Shown here: piece by piece, positions 24,701-34,124 of the stretch
Layout of the letters: the number at the start of each line of letters is the position of its first letter
How positions within the stretch are numbered: the stretch's first letter is position 1
NCBI RefSeq assembly: GCF_014648075.1
Contig: NZ_BMQK01000012.1
Coordinates: 1-64,000, forward strand
Direction: 5' to 3'
Source: Streptomyces ruber
GTDB taxonomy: Bacteria; Actinomycetota; Actinomycetes; Streptomycetales; Streptomycetaceae
Length of the DNA: 64,000 nucleotides
The notes under the pieces: generated by a model
The model's input: the letters and a program-made list of their open reading frames with translations, nothing else
Databases searched by the model: none
Told to the model about the DNA's origin: nothing
Program-made: the position numbers and the translations under genes

Positions 24701-25590
24701 TTAGCAGCAGCGTTTGTTCGCCAGTGCGAACAGCAGATGGAGGTCGACGGGCTCGGGCAAGTCCACGAGAGATGACGTCGCCTCAGTGGCTGGGTCGATC
24801 GACGTCCGGACGGTCACCGAGACGACAGCCCCGCGGGCGGCCTCCTCGATGGGCCGTGTCGGCGGGCGGCCTCGGCGCCACGGGCCCGCTCGGCACGGGC
24901 GTACAGGGCCGCGTGCTGGTCGGCCGAGTTCACGTCGGGCATCCCACCGTGCAGGGTCTCGATCGCCTGACTGGCGGCGGCCACCCAGTGCAGGAAAGGA
25001 GTTCCGGGAAACGCCCCTGGACATCCTCCCTGCGAACATCCGGCCGATGGGTCGGATCCGACAGTGCTCCAGGTGTGCCGCGGCCAGTTCGGCCAGCGCC
25101 GGGCCGGTCTCGTAGGCAAGGGGAGCCAGCTCCGGCGGAGGGATGTAACCATCGGGCATCGCCGCATACGCGCGGTCCATCAGACGGGTGTAGGCCTCGG
25201 TCAGGGCGCCGGGCCAGGTGCCGGTCAACGGCGGTCGCATCCGCGCCTCTGCCGCCAGCGCCGCGTGGTGGGCTGCTGCTTCGGCGACTGCCTCGTGCAG
25301 GGACCAGTCGGTGATCAGGTCCCGGCACGGAGCGAACGCGGCCAGCGGACCCGGCAAGGGAGCGCAGGTCCCGCCGGGGGCCAGAAGGGCTCGCGCCAAG
25401 GCGGTGGCGATCAGCGGGGAGGTGTGCAGTCCGTCGCGGTGCGTGCCCGAGACGGCCCACAGGCCCTGTCTGGGGGTGGGGCCGATCACGGGATGGCCGT
25501 CCAGGCCGACGGGCCGGTTGCCGTGGTGGATGCGCAGCAGGCCGGCGGTGGCCAGCTGGTGGTCGAGCTGGCCGACCGCGTCACACCCCC
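24701..25590 (-). pseudogene. FAD-dependent amino-acid-oxidase-like gene, 5'-truncated
   Basis: The minus strand is open from about 25590 with LLRIHHGNRPVGLDGHPVIG, then GLWAVSGTHRDGLHTSPLIA and TALARALLAP. DGxPxIGxTP...GLxxxsGxxRDGxxxxP is the second FAD-binding region of DAO-fold oxidases (glycine/D-amino-acid oxidases). The N-terminal Rossmann half is missing. Near 25050 the matching frame gives way to FLHWVAAASQAIETLHGGMP in another frame. A last piece (VSVTVRTSIDPATEATSSLV, near 24780) may be from a different gene. The locus is not functional as it stands. Confidence 0.6.
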
Positions 25591-25829
25591 CTGACCCGCA
25601 CCGGCGTACGGCGCACCGTGCTCAACTTCGCCTGCACACTCCCCACGGCCACCCCACGGGCCACTCCTTCGGCGCACGAGCTGTACGCATAGCCGACCCG
25701 GGCAGGCCGGCCGTGTCCGGGTCCGTCACACCCCGGCCGGGCGGCAGAGCACCGAGGTTTCCCTCGGGCGGGCGTGGAGGACACCGGCCGCGTCAGCCAC
25801 GTGCGCGGCCGGACCGCTGTGACAGCACT

Positions 25830-25955
25830 TCACGAGCCTCGCTGTCCAGCCAGGCCGTTCCAGGCCGCCAGGGCGGGCGCGGCGCCGAAGACGTCCTCGA
25901 AGGTGTGGGCCCGGTGGGTGGTGGCCTTGACCCAGGCGGTGTGCGTGCTCGGCAT
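25830..25955 (-). CDS. Short open frame, possible gene fragment
   Basis: ATG 25955 to 25830 gives 41 residues (MPSTHTAWVKATTHRAHTFE, then DVFGAAPALAAWNGLAGQRG). Composition and third-position G/C look coding, but the frame has no ribosome site and no family. It may be the end of a lost gene. Confidence 0.25.
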   Translation of the reverse strand: MPSTHTAWVKATTHRAHTFEDVFGAAPALAAWNGLAGQRGS

Positions 25956-26346
25956 GCAGCTCGTGGGCGATGCGTTGTTCGTGGGCGTCGCCGACTCCTG
26001 CCCGGTTCTGACATGACGTCAGAGTGCCCACCGCTCCCCCATTTCGCTGCGCCGAGATGCTGTGGGTCGAGCTCCCTGGATCCGCCGGCAACGGTGTGTA
26101 CGAGCACCGACTCCGGCGTCGCCTCCCTGCCGGCCGTCATGCGGTGCACCGTCAAGACCGTGCGCGAGCGCGCCGCCGACCTGTGCCCCGAGGCCCTGAC
26201 ACGGATGCGGACCGCCCGGGAGACCGAGCAACGGTTTCGCACCGGGCGGCGGCTTCCAGGACACGTAGCCCGCGCCCGGCTCGCGACCCGGGCCGGAGTC
26301 ATGCTGCCGCGTCACCTGGCCGGATGATGTACCGACACCCGTAGTG
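25956..26346. other. Intergenic, no gene recognised
   Basis: A plus-strand piece near 26110-26230 (VASLPAVMRCTVKTVRERAA) is open but unassignable. No promoter or terminator stands out. Confidence 0.35.
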
Positions 26347-29169
26347 TCAGCCGGGGACGACGTCGGCGGGGCTGTCCCGGGTGAGGCGTTCGAGTCTGTC
26401 GCGCAGTTCCTTGGCGGACGGATGGCTGATGTCCTCGGCGGTCTCCGCGGCCTGTGTCCAGGCACGACGGGCTGCGTCGGTGTCGCCGGCGGCGAGGTGG
26501 GCGTTGCCGAGGTGCTCCAGGATCTCGGTCTCCCCGTGCTGGTCACCGGAGGCCCGGTCCAGGGCGAGCGCCCGCTCGTAGCAGTCGATGGCGTCGGTGT
26601 ATTCGGCGAGGTGGTGGTGTGCGTAGCCGAGGCTGTCCCACGCTCCCGCTTCGGCGTGCCGGTCACCGATCTCCTGGTTGAGCTCCACTGCTCGGGCACA
26701 GTGGTCCAGTGCCTGCCGGTGGTTGCCGAGCATGATGTGCAGCCATCCGATGTTGTTCAGTGCCTTGGCCTGTCCGGTCCGGTGGCCGGTCTGCCGGTAG
26801 AGGGCGAGGGCCCGGTTGTTGTGGTCGAGCGCCTCGCGACGGTGCCCCTGTCGGTCACACGCCCAGCCCAGGCCACGGTAGGTGTGGGCCTGGCGCACCC
26901 GATCGCCCAGAGCACTGTAGAGATCGAGGGCGTGCTGGAAGTGGGTGCGTCCGTCGTCCAGCAGGCCCATCTGGGTGTGGACGGCGCCCAGGCTGCGATG
27001 TGCCCCGGCCTGCCAGGACCGGTCGCCGAGCCGCCGGGCCGCGTCGAGTGCGGTCCGCTGGCCGGCCAGCCAGTCGTGCCAGTGACCGCAGTAGTCGAAG
27101 AACGTCTCGAGGGCCCAGGCGAGTTGCCACACCTGTACGTCACAGCCGGCGCTCACCGCGAGCTCCATTGCGCCGAGCAGAACGGGATGTTCTGCGGTGA
27201 ACCAGGCCAGGGCAGCGCCGTGGTCGGTCAGTTCCTGTGGCGTCACCCCCGGCCGGGGAACGGGCAGGGAGATCCGGTCCCGGTGCGGGTCCAGCCGCCC
27301 AGCGGCGCTGTGGGCCGTGTGCAGGTGGAAGTCGATGAACCGCAGCAGCGCCTCGTCATTGTCGTCGGCGGGCTCCTGCCGCGCCTCCTCCGCTGCGTGG
27401 AGACGGACGAGGTCGTGCATGCGGTAGCGGCCCGGTGTGTGTTCCTGAACCAGGTGGACCGCCTGGAGCCTGCGCAACAGGACGCGTACCCGCGGCAGGG
27501 GAACAGCGGTGAGGGCGGCGACGGCGGACAGACTGACATCGGGGCCGGGTGTCAGCCCGAGCAGCCGGAAGACGCGGGCGGCGTCCCGGTCGAGCGCGCG
27601 GTAGGAGGAGGCGAACACCGCTCGCAGGTCGGCGGTGACGTCACCCGTCTCCAGAGCGTCGAGCCGGGTGCGTGTCTCGCGGAGTTCCTCGGCCAGTTCG
27701 GCGAGGGAGATCTCGGGGCTGATGCCCGCGCGGGCGCACAGGATACCGATGGCCAGCGGCAGGCCGGAACAGTGGTTCAGCAGGGCAGCGGCCGCGTCGG
27801 GTTCGGCGGCCGCACGATCGGCACCGAGGTGGCGGACGAGCAGGTGACGCGACTCGTCGTCGGTGAGCACGTCCAGAGTGAGAAGGCGAGCGCCGTGGGC
27901 AGTGGTCAGGCCGGTGAGCCGGTCCCGGCTGGTGATGAGGACGGTGCACGCCGGGCTGCCGGGCAGCAGGGGAACGACCTGGGCACTGTCACGGGCGTTG
28001 TCCAGGACGATGAGCATGCGTCTGTCGGCGGTGAGACTCCGATACAGCGCGGCCTGGGCCTCCGGATCCGCGGGGACGGCCGCCGGGTCGCAGCCGAGAG
28101 CGTCCAGGAAACCGCGCAGTGCCGTCTGCGGCGGGAGCGGACTGCTGGAGGGATCGAAACCGCGCAGGTTGACGTACAGCTGCCCGTCGGGATAGCGCTC
28201 CAGGTTCCTGTGGGCCCAGTGGAGGGCCAGCCAGGTCTTGCCGACGCCTCCCACGCCGCCGATCGTCGACACCGTCAGCACCTCGTGCCCGCCGCCGGAC
28301 GAGCGCAACTGGTCGTCCAGGGCGGTGAGTTCGCGGGTCCGGCCGGTGAACAGCGGTGGCGGCGCGGGTAACTGGCGCGGCACCGTCGTGGGCGGCGGTG
28401 CGGACCGGGGGGCGGGGGCGTCGAGGGCGGGGTCGGCGGCGAGTACCTGATGATGGAGCTGTCTCAGCGCCGGTCCGGGATCGGTGCCCAGTTCCTCGGA
28501 CAGCCGCCGCCGGAGGACGTCGTACCGGTGCAGGGCCTCGGCGGCCCGTCCGCTGCGGTACAGGGCGGTCATGAGTTGTCCGGCCACCCGCTCGTCCAGC
28601 GGATGCTGCGCCACCCGGGCGGACAACTCGGGCAGGAGCGTGGCGTGCCGGCCGATGAGCAGGCGGGCATCGGCCAGATCCAGCTCGGCCGCGAGGCGTT
28701 CCTGATGGAGTGTGCTGCGCAGGGCGTTGAACCAGGGGGTGTCGAAGCCGGCAAAGGCCTCCCCGTTCCACAGGCCGAGAGCCTGCTCCAGCAGAGACGG
28801 CACGCGTTCGTCGTTCACGTCGTCGCCACCGGCCTGGGCGACCAGGTGGCGGAAGCGGTGCAGGTCCACCGCCGAGGTGTCGACGGTGAGGAGGTAACCT
28901 CCGGACTGCCTGGTGATGCGCACCTCCTCGGCCGCGGGCGCCAGGGCGCGGCGCAGACGGGAGATACAGCTGTACAGCGTGCTGTGAGCTCGCTGCGACG
29001 CGTGATCGGCCCACACGCGGTCGATCAGCTGCTCGGTCGGGACCACGCGGTTGGCGTCGACCAGCAAGGCCGCCAGGACGCTCCGTTGACGGGCGTGGCC
29101 CAGGTCCTCGACGAGCACCCCGTCGATCCGCGCCTGAACGGTGCCGAGCAAGCAGAAGTTGACGTTCAC
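26347..29169 (-). CDS. SARP/NB-ARC/TPR regulator of the lanthipeptide locus (AfsR-like)
   Basis: The start GTG 29169 follows GAGGGG and gives 940 residues. An OmpR-type winged helix comes first (VNVNFCLLGTVQARIDGVLV, residues 1-95), then a bacterial transcriptional activation (BTAD) domain to about 250. The NB-ARC ATPase starts near 290, with Walker A GGVGGVGKTWLALH at about 305-318 and kinase-2 RRMLIVLDNARD. At least five TPR units fill about 690-930, for example RQALDHCARAVELNQEIGDR. This is the full AfsR layout. SARP proteins activate antibiotic clusters by binding direct repeats. Three 11-bp repeats lie 106-138 bases upstream of its start. It sits last in the lanthipeptide gene row and is the likely pathway activator. 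Confidence 0.9.
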   Translation of the reverse strand: MNVNFCLLGTVQARIDGVLVEDLGHARQRSVLAALLVDANRVVPTEQLIDRVWADHASQRAHSTLYSCISRLRRALAPAAEEVRITRQSGGYLLTVDTSAVDLHRFRHLVAQAGGDDVNDERVPSLLEQALGLWNGEAFAGFDTPWFNALRSTLHQERLAAELDLADARLLIGRHATLLPELSARVAQHPLDERVAGQLMTALYRSGRAAEALHRYDVLRRRLSEELGTDPGPALRQLHHQVLAADPALDAPAPRSAPPPTTVPRQLPAPPPLFTGRTRELTALDDQLRSSGGGHEVLTVSTIGGVGGVGKTWLALHWAHRNLERYPDGQLYVNLRGFDPSSSPLPPQTALRGFLDALGCDPAAVPADPEAQAALYRSLTADRRMLIVLDNARDSAQVVPLLPGSPACTVLITSRDRLTGLTTAHGARLLTLDVLTDDESRHLLVRHLGADRAAAEPDAAAALLNHCSGLPLAIGILCARAGISPEISLAELAEELRETRTRLDALETGDVTADLRAVFASSYRALDRDAARVFRLLGLTPGPDVSLSAVAALTAVPLPRVRVLLRRLQAVHLVQEHTPGRYRMHDLVRLHAAEEARQEPADDNDEALLRFIDFHLHTAHSAAGRLDPHRDRISLPVPRPGVTPQELTDHGAALAWFTAEHPVLLGAMELAVSAGCDVQVWQLAWALETFFDYCGHWHDWLAGQRTALDAARRLGDRSWQAGAHRSLGAVHTQMGLLDDGRTHFQHALDLYSALGDRVRQAHTYRGLGWACDRQGHRREALDHNNRALALYRQTGHRTGQAKALNNIGWLHIMLGNHRQALDHCARAVELNQEIGDRHAEAGAWDSLGYAHHHLAEYTDAIDCYERALALDRASGDQHGETEILEHLGNAHLAAGDTDAARRAWTQAAETAEDISHPSAKELRDRLERLTRDSPADVVPG

Positions 29170-29274
29170 GCGATCCCCCCTCGCATCCCCCTGCTCTTCC
29201 ATACCCGCTCTGATCCGCCGTGACAAGGTTCGCGACGGCACCCGGACGGGATCGGGTGCCGCAGGCCGATGTCC

Positions 29275-29307
29275 GGGGCAAGGACGGGGCAAGGACGGGG
29301 CAAGGAC
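29275..29307. repeat. Three 11-bp direct repeats, possible SARP binding site
   Basis: GGGGCAAGGAC occurs three times in tandem (minus strand GTCCTTGCCCC). SARP regulators bind heptamers repeated every 11 bases, which is the spacing here. The repeats lie between the exporter and regulator genes, upstream of the SARP start. Confidence 0.55.
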
Positions 29308-29394
29308 TGCCGAGGGGAGCCGAGTACCGGTGTGCGGCCGGCCCCGGGGGGTGGAGGAAGGGTCTGAGCAGGGGTGCCGGGGCACCCGGTGAGG

Positions 29395-31188
29395 TCAGGA
29401 CCTCTGCCGTGCGTGCTGCAGTGTGTCCACGAGCCGCAGCTCGACGGGGGTGCCCTGGTTCGTCACTCGGCCGTGCTCCATGACCAGTACGCGATCGGCC
29501 CGGTGGACGGTGGAGAGACGGTGAGTGATGATCAGGCAGGTGCGCCGGGCGAGGAAGGGCTGAAGGGCTTCCATGACCGCTCGCTCCGTGGACGCGTCCA
29601 GGTGCGAGGTGGCCTCGTCGAGAACGACGACCTCGGGCGCCTTGAGAAGCAGGCGCGCGATCGCCAGCCGTTGGCGTTCGCCGCCCGACAGCCGCACCCC
29701 CCGGTCGCCGAGCACGGTGTCGAGGCCGTTCGGCAGCCGTTCGACCACATCCCATATCCGGGCGGTCCGGCAGGCGTCGGCGATCTCCTCGTCACCGGCG
29801 TGCGGCCGGGCCAGCAGCAGGTTCTCGCGCACCGTGGTGTGGAACAGGAAGGTGTCCTGGGCCACCACCCCCACGGTGCGCCGCAGTGACGCCAGATCCG
29901 CCCGGCGCACGTCCAGCCCGCCCACCTCGACCTTTCCGGCGTCGACGTCCCAGCATCTGGTGAGCAGGCGTGCGAGGGTCGACTTGCCGGCCCCGGACGT
30001 ACCGACGATGCCGAGGGTCGTTCCCGCCGGTACCTCGAAGGTCACCGCCTCAAGGGCCCGGCGCGACGTCCGCCTCGGCCGGGTGGGGTCATGGCCCGCT
30101 TCTCCCGGCTGCGGGCCGAGGGAGGCCGGTCCCGCGGCGTGGTCCTGCGGATAGCTGAAGGCGACTTCGGTGAAGGCCACCGACGTGCCGGGTACGGGCT
30201 GCGCGTCCTCGGGCTGCCGGACACCGGGCGAGGCGCACATCACCTCTCGGACCCGCTCGAAGCTGACGGTGCCCGCCACCAGTTCCATCCTGCAGGCGGG
30301 CAGGGCCGCGAGCGGACCGTAGACACGGGTGATCAGGGCCACCGAGGCGACCATGGTGCCGAGCGACAGCGCGTCCCCCGCGACCAGCAGGGCCGCGACC
30401 ACGTAGACGCCCGAGGTGGCCAGGGAGAGCAGTACGGTCAGACAGGCGCCGAGCCGGGCGTCGAGGAACGCACCGCGTACCGCGGCGTCACGTACGCGAC
30501 GCACACGCCGGCGGAACTCGTCCGTCTCCCGGTCGGCGGCGCCGTGGAGACGGATCGCTTCCGCGCCGCCCTGGCTCAACCGCTCCGCGGCCATCGAGTC
30601 CAGGTCGGCGACGGCGTCCAGCCGGCGCTGGGTGAGTTCGCGCAGCGCGGCGCCGAAGCGCGTCGTGATCACGTACAGCACCGGGGTCAGGCACAGGAGC
30701 GCGGCGGCGATGCGCCAGTCCAGTACGAGGACCGCTGTCCCCGCCACGACGAGGGTGACCAGTGCGGAAGTCGCGGTCACCAGGGTGCGCGCGATCAGGT
30801 CGCGCACCCCCTGTACGTCTCCGTGCAGACGGGAGACGATGGCTCCGGTCCGGGACGCGGCGAAGAACGCGGCCGACTGGCTCTGCAGATGCTCGAAGAC
30901 GTCCACCCTCATCCGGGCGGTCACGTCTTCGGCCAGCCCGGCGGTCGCCCAGCGTTCGGCCAGCGTCGAACAGGCCGCCACCACCCCCACCGTCAGCAGG
31001 GCCCCGCCGAGAAACCAGACGCGCCGGGTGTCGCCCGGTACGGCGCCCTCGTCGATGAGCCGCTGTGTGAGGAACGCCGGCCCGACGGCCAGTCCCGCGT
31101 TGACCGTGATCAGCACGATCACGCCGGCGATGCGCCGGCGGAAGGCGAAGAGGAAGGTGCTGAGTCGGGCGTAGTCGCCACGTGGCAT
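29395..31188 (-). CDS. ABC transporter (fused permease-ATPase), lanthipeptide exporter
   Basis: This 597-residue half-transporter starts at ATG 31188. A six-helix type-1 exporter domain covers about 1-310 and an ATPase follows. Walker A is GTSGAGKST (near 400), the Q-loop VAQDTFLF, the signature LSGGERQRL (near 500), Walker B VVVLDEATSHLD and the switch His in ITHRLSTV. There is no N-terminal C39 peptidase, so leader removal must be done by another protease, as is usual for class III lanthipeptides. It follows the precursor gene by 115 bases, across a strong hairpin that probably lowers its expression relative to the precursor. Export of the modified peptide is the likely job. Confidence 0.9.
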   Translation of the reverse strand: MPRGDYARLSTFLFAFRRRIAGVIVLITVNAGLAVGPAFLTQRLIDEGAVPGDTRRVWFLGGALLTVGVVAACSTLAERWATAGLAEDVTARMRVDVFEHLQSQSAAFFAASRTGAIVSRLHGDVQGVRDLIARTLVTATSALVTLVVAGTAVLVLDWRIAAALLCLTPVLYVITTRFGAALRELTQRRLDAVADLDSMAAERLSQGGAEAIRLHGAADRETDEFRRRVRRVRDAAVRGAFLDARLGACLTVLLSLATSGVYVVAALLVAGDALSLGTMVASVALITRVYGPLAALPACRMELVAGTVSFERVREVMCASPGVRQPEDAQPVPGTSVAFTEVAFSYPQDHAAGPASLGPQPGEAGHDPTRPRRTSRRALEAVTFEVPAGTTLGIVGTSGAGKSTLARLLTRCWDVDAGKVEVGGLDVRRADLASLRRTVGVVAQDTFLFHTTVRENLLLARPHAGDEEIADACRTARIWDVVERLPNGLDTVLGDRGVRLSGGERQRLAIARLLLKAPEVVVLDEATSHLDASTERAVMEALQPFLARRTCLIITHRLSTVHRADRVLVMEHGRVTNQGTPVELRLVDTLQHARQRS

Positions 31189-31228
31189 GAGCCGTCCCTG
31201 TCGTGGAGTACGGGTGTGTCCGCCGGAG

Positions 31229-31262
31229 GGCGGGTGGCCCGGGTACGTCCGGGCCACCCGCC
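31229..31262 (-). terminator. Attenuator hairpin between precursor and exporter genes
   Basis: A perfect 14-base stem (GGCGGGTGGCCCGG with CCGGGCCACCCGCC) closes a 6-base loop. It lies downstream of the precursor on the minus strand and has no T-tract. Such partial terminators commonly raise precursor message over transporter message. Confidence 0.8.
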
Positions 31263-31303
31263 TTTCCCGTCCGTCATCGGACGGGGCCGGTGCCGGGCGA
31301 GGT

Positions 31304-31432
31304 TCAGCCGCAGGCGAAGAGCGAGATGTCGGACGGCCGGTTGTTGCCGCACGACCACCAGCTGACTTCACTCGCCATGGTGGTGGCCGGCTCGTCGTGT
31401 GCTTCCATGCCCTGCAGGTCGTACATGCTCAT
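31304..31432 (-). CDS. Class III lanthipeptide precursor, labyrinthopeptin-like
   Basis: ATG 31432, after AAGGAGAG, gives a 42-residue peptide. The leader has the class III recognition motif in MSMYDLQGMEAHDEP (LxLQ-like YDLQ). The core contains two Ser-x2-Ser-x3-Cys units, SEVSWWSC and SDISLFAC, separated by GNNRP and followed by one Gly. Each unit can form a labionin or lanthionine ring as in SapB and labyrinthopeptins. SDISLFAC resembles the second ring of labyrinthopeptin A2, but the adjacent Cys used there for a disulfide is replaced by Gly. No disulfide is therefore possible between ring ends. It lies 100 bases after the LanKC gene. Assignment is strong; ring type is inference. Confidence 0.93.
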   Translation of the reverse strand: MSMYDLQGMEAHDEPATTMASEVSWWSCGNNRPSDISLFACG

Positions 31433-31532
31433 CCGTTCTCTCCTTGTCTCGCCTCCCCGCAGCCGGGGAGGGCAACCTGTCCGGAGCCGGACGGCTCCGG
31501 ACGCCAGTGGGGCGCTCATCGCGCCGAGGGGG

Positions 31533-34124
31533 TCACCGCAGGAACGGCAGGCCGAGCTGTGCTCCGTCGTGCGGAACGCCGTGCGCCGCGGCCAGCGCCA
31601 GCAGGACCCCCGCGCTGCCGGTCGCCAGGTCCGTCGACAGACGCAGCAGCTGGTTGCCGGGAAAGGCGAGTCCGCCGGCCCGGTCCAGAGCGTGCCAGCG
31701 CAGGCCCCGCACCTGACGGGCCACGCTGTCGTGATCGAGCGGCCGTGTTCCGCCCTGCCGGACGGAGTTGAACAGGACCATCCCCGCACGGCCGTCGAAC
31801 AGTCCGGAGAAGACGTAGAAGTCGGAGTCCGCCGCCAGGTCCACGGCACGGAGCCGGTCGTGCAGCGACTCGTCGGGCGCGTTGCCGAGGTAGCGGTGCA
31901 GGGCGAGTCCCACTCCCACGCTGCCCTTGCCGAGGTAGGGGACGGTGCGCCATCCCTCGTCGACCCGCAGGGCACCGGCCTCGTCCGGCACGCATGCGCT
32001 CAGGTCCCGCTCCAGGGCCGTCCGCGCGGCGTCGAGCAGGGGAAGCCGGCCGGTCGCCTCGTACATGGCCGTGAGGAAGAGGGCGGCTCCGGAGGACCCG
32101 CGCAGCAGGCCCGCGACGGGCCGCCCCGCTCCCCCGCTGATCTGCGGGCCCTCCCCTGCCGTCGGCACACGGCTTCGGACGGCGTCGGCCAGGTGCTCCG
32201 CCTGCTTCCGGTAGGCGTCCTCACCGGTCCACCCGGCGAACGCCAGGCAGGTGAGACCGATGCCGGAGAGCCCGGAGAACAGACTGCTGTCCAGCGTGTC
32301 GGAGTCGACACGCGCCGTGGCCAGCAGCGCGACGGCCTCGTCGTGGTATCCGAGTTCCCACAGGGCGTAGGCGATGCCGTGCCGCCCGTTGTAGAAGCCG
32401 TTCGGGAGCCTCTCCGCCATGGCCCGGGCCCGTCGGACCAGCCACAGCTCACCCCGGCGGTAGCGGTCGGCGCCGACGGCGCGCAGGGCCCAGAGCACCC
32501 CTGCGGCACCGTAGGCCATGGACAGTCCCCCGCCTTCCCCGTCGAACTGCCCGACGTCCCCGGGGAAGAGCCGGTCCTGCCGGTCCGGGGAGGCGTCCGC
32601 CAGGATCACGGTCGCGAGCGCGTCCCGCACCTCGGACCAGCGCGAGGAGGCCATGTCGACTCGCGGCCCGGCGCTCTTCCTCCGTGGGGCGCCCCCGGCC
32701 CGGAGCGGGGTGGTCAGTTGGCGGACGGCGTCGTCCAGGGAGCCGGGTTCCGTTCCGAAAGCCTCGGTGATCAGCGTGGCGAGGTGATGCGCCTTCCCGC
32801 GGTCCAGCCGTACAAGGGTGGTGAGCGGCACGTGGAGGCCGATGCGCAAGGCGGCCAGGGAGTACTCGTCGGCGGCGAAGCCCTCACGGTCGGGCGGGGC
32901 CCCGAAACCGGGATGCTCCAGAGTGGGCCGCCGCTTCTCCCGCACCGGCCGGCTGACCTCGAAGTCCACCAGTACGGCGCGGAGACCGGCTCCGTCCTCC
33001 TTGATCAATACGTTGAACAGGTGCAGGTCTCCGTAGACGACACCGCGTCGGTGAACCGCCCGCAGCGCGTCCTCCACGGAATCGCACACCCGCCGCACCC
33101 ATGCGCCGTACTCCACGAAGCGGTCCCGGCGGCCGGCCGGGGCTCCCACAAGCGGGTTGCGCTCGGCGAACAGGCGATTGAGCGGTACGGCGTCGACGAA
33201 TTCCTCCACCAAGTACTCGTTCTCCCCCGACAGGCGGTAGTCGATCAGCTCGGGGACACAGCGCAGGCCGCGCAGACGCTCCAGCACGTCCCGCTCGTTG
33301 CGGAGACGAGTGACGGCATCCTGGCCCGCGGCGTCGAGCCCTGCGTGGGGACGGGCCTCCTTGATGACGAGCCGCTGCCCTGACCGGCGATGTCTCCCCT
33401 CGTAGACACCGCCGCCGTTCGAGAAGTGCAGCGCCCGTACGACCTCGTAGGGGAAGGAGTCGACCGTCAGCCGATTCCTCCGGTCCAGCTCCGGCTGCAG
33501 GAAACGGGGTATCGGCACCCACGCCGGTGTCGTGAACACCGGCCCGCGCGGATCGGGCACCAGCTTGCCGTGCGGGTCCTCGATGCCCGAGCGGACCGTT
33601 CCCGAATCGTCGAGACAGGGACGGTGCAGGAAAGAGCCGTACCTCACGTACAGCGGTCCTTCTCCCCAGCGCAGATCGCTGAGGATGTAGGGGCCGGGTT
33701 GGCCGGCGAGCAGCTCGCCGAGCTCCTCCAGCACGCGCTGCAGACCGCTCTCGTCCGCAGGGTAGAGAGTGGCCAGTTTGCCGCTTCCGCTCCGGTCGGC
33801 GTACTTGGAGTTCTTCATCACGAACTCCTGCGTCGTCGTCACGATCTTGAAGGGCAGCCGCCGCTCGACGCAGTACTCCCAGACCGTCTTCGCCACTTCT
33901 CCCGCGTTCGCGGGGGTGGCGGACACATGCACCTTCCAGCCCTGGGAGGGTACGTCCGCGTCCGGAGGCACGTAGGACCGCCACCCCTTCAGACCGACCC
34001 GCCGCCAGCCCCGCGGCAGCACGCGACGGTGCACGTCGTACCGGTGCTCGCCCGCGCGGGCAGCGCCCAGCGCCTCGTAGAACACCGGATCGGCAAGACA
34101 GAACTCCTCATACCGCGGATCCAT
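31533..34124 (-). CDS. Class III lanthipeptide synthetase LanKC
   Basis: The 863-residue enzyme has three parts. An N-terminal lyase-like region opens MDPRYEEFCLADPVFYEALG and contains KVHVSATPANAGEVA. A Ser/Thr kinase domain has a Gly-rich loop (GGGVYEG), the ATP lysine in VIKEA (near 254), catalytic YGDLHLFNVL (near 366) and the metal-binding VLVDFEVS. A C-terminal LanC-like toroid has repeated GxxG helices such as NGRHGIAYALWELG. The zinc-binding Cys and CHG motif of LanC cyclases are absent, as expected for class III. It phosphorylates Ser residues of the precursor, eliminates phosphate and cyclises onto Cys. It is the first gene of the minus-strand row LanKC-precursor-exporter-regulator. 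Confidence 0.95.
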   Translation of the reverse strand: MDPRYEEFCLADPVFYEALGAARAGEHRYDVHRRVLPRGWRRVGLKGWRSYVPPDADVPSQGWKVHVSATPANAGEVAKTVWEYCVERRLPFKIVTTTQEFVMKNSKYADRSGSGKLATLYPADESGLQRVLEELGELLAGQPGPYILSDLRWGEGPLYVRYGSFLHRPCLDDSGTVRSGIEDPHGKLVPDPRGPVFTTPAWVPIPRFLQPELDRRNRLTVDSFPYEVVRALHFSNGGGVYEGRHRRSGQRLVIKEARPHAGLDAAGQDAVTRLRNERDVLERLRGLRCVPELIDYRLSGENEYLVEEFVDAVPLNRLFAERNPLVGAPAGRRDRFVEYGAWVRRVCDSVEDALRAVHRRGVVYGDLHLFNVLIKEDGAGLRAVLVDFEVSRPVREKRRPTLEHPGFGAPPDREGFAADEYSLAALRIGLHVPLTTLVRLDRGKAHHLATLITEAFGTEPGSLDDAVRQLTTPLRAGGAPRRKSAGPRVDMASSRWSEVRDALATVILADASPDRQDRLFPGDVGQFDGEGGGLSMAYGAAGVLWALRAVGADRYRRGELWLVRRARAMAERLPNGFYNGRHGIAYALWELGYHDEAVALLATARVDSDTLDSSLFSGLSGIGLTCLAFAGWTGEDAYRKQAEHLADAVRSRVPTAGEGPQISGGAGRPVAGLLRGSSGAALFLTAMYEATGRLPLLDAARTALERDLSACVPDEAGALRVDEGWRTVPYLGKGSVGVGLALHRYLGNAPDESLHDRLRAVDLAADSDFYVFSGLFDGRAGMVLFNSVRQGGTRPLDHDSVARQVRGLRWHALDRAGGLAFPGNQLLRLSTDLATGSAGVLLALAAAHGVPHDGAQLGLPFLR

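Noticed and set aside
26344-28371. A 675-codon plus-strand frame opposite the SARP regulator
   Set aside because: It mirrors the regulator gene; domains are clear only on the minus strand.
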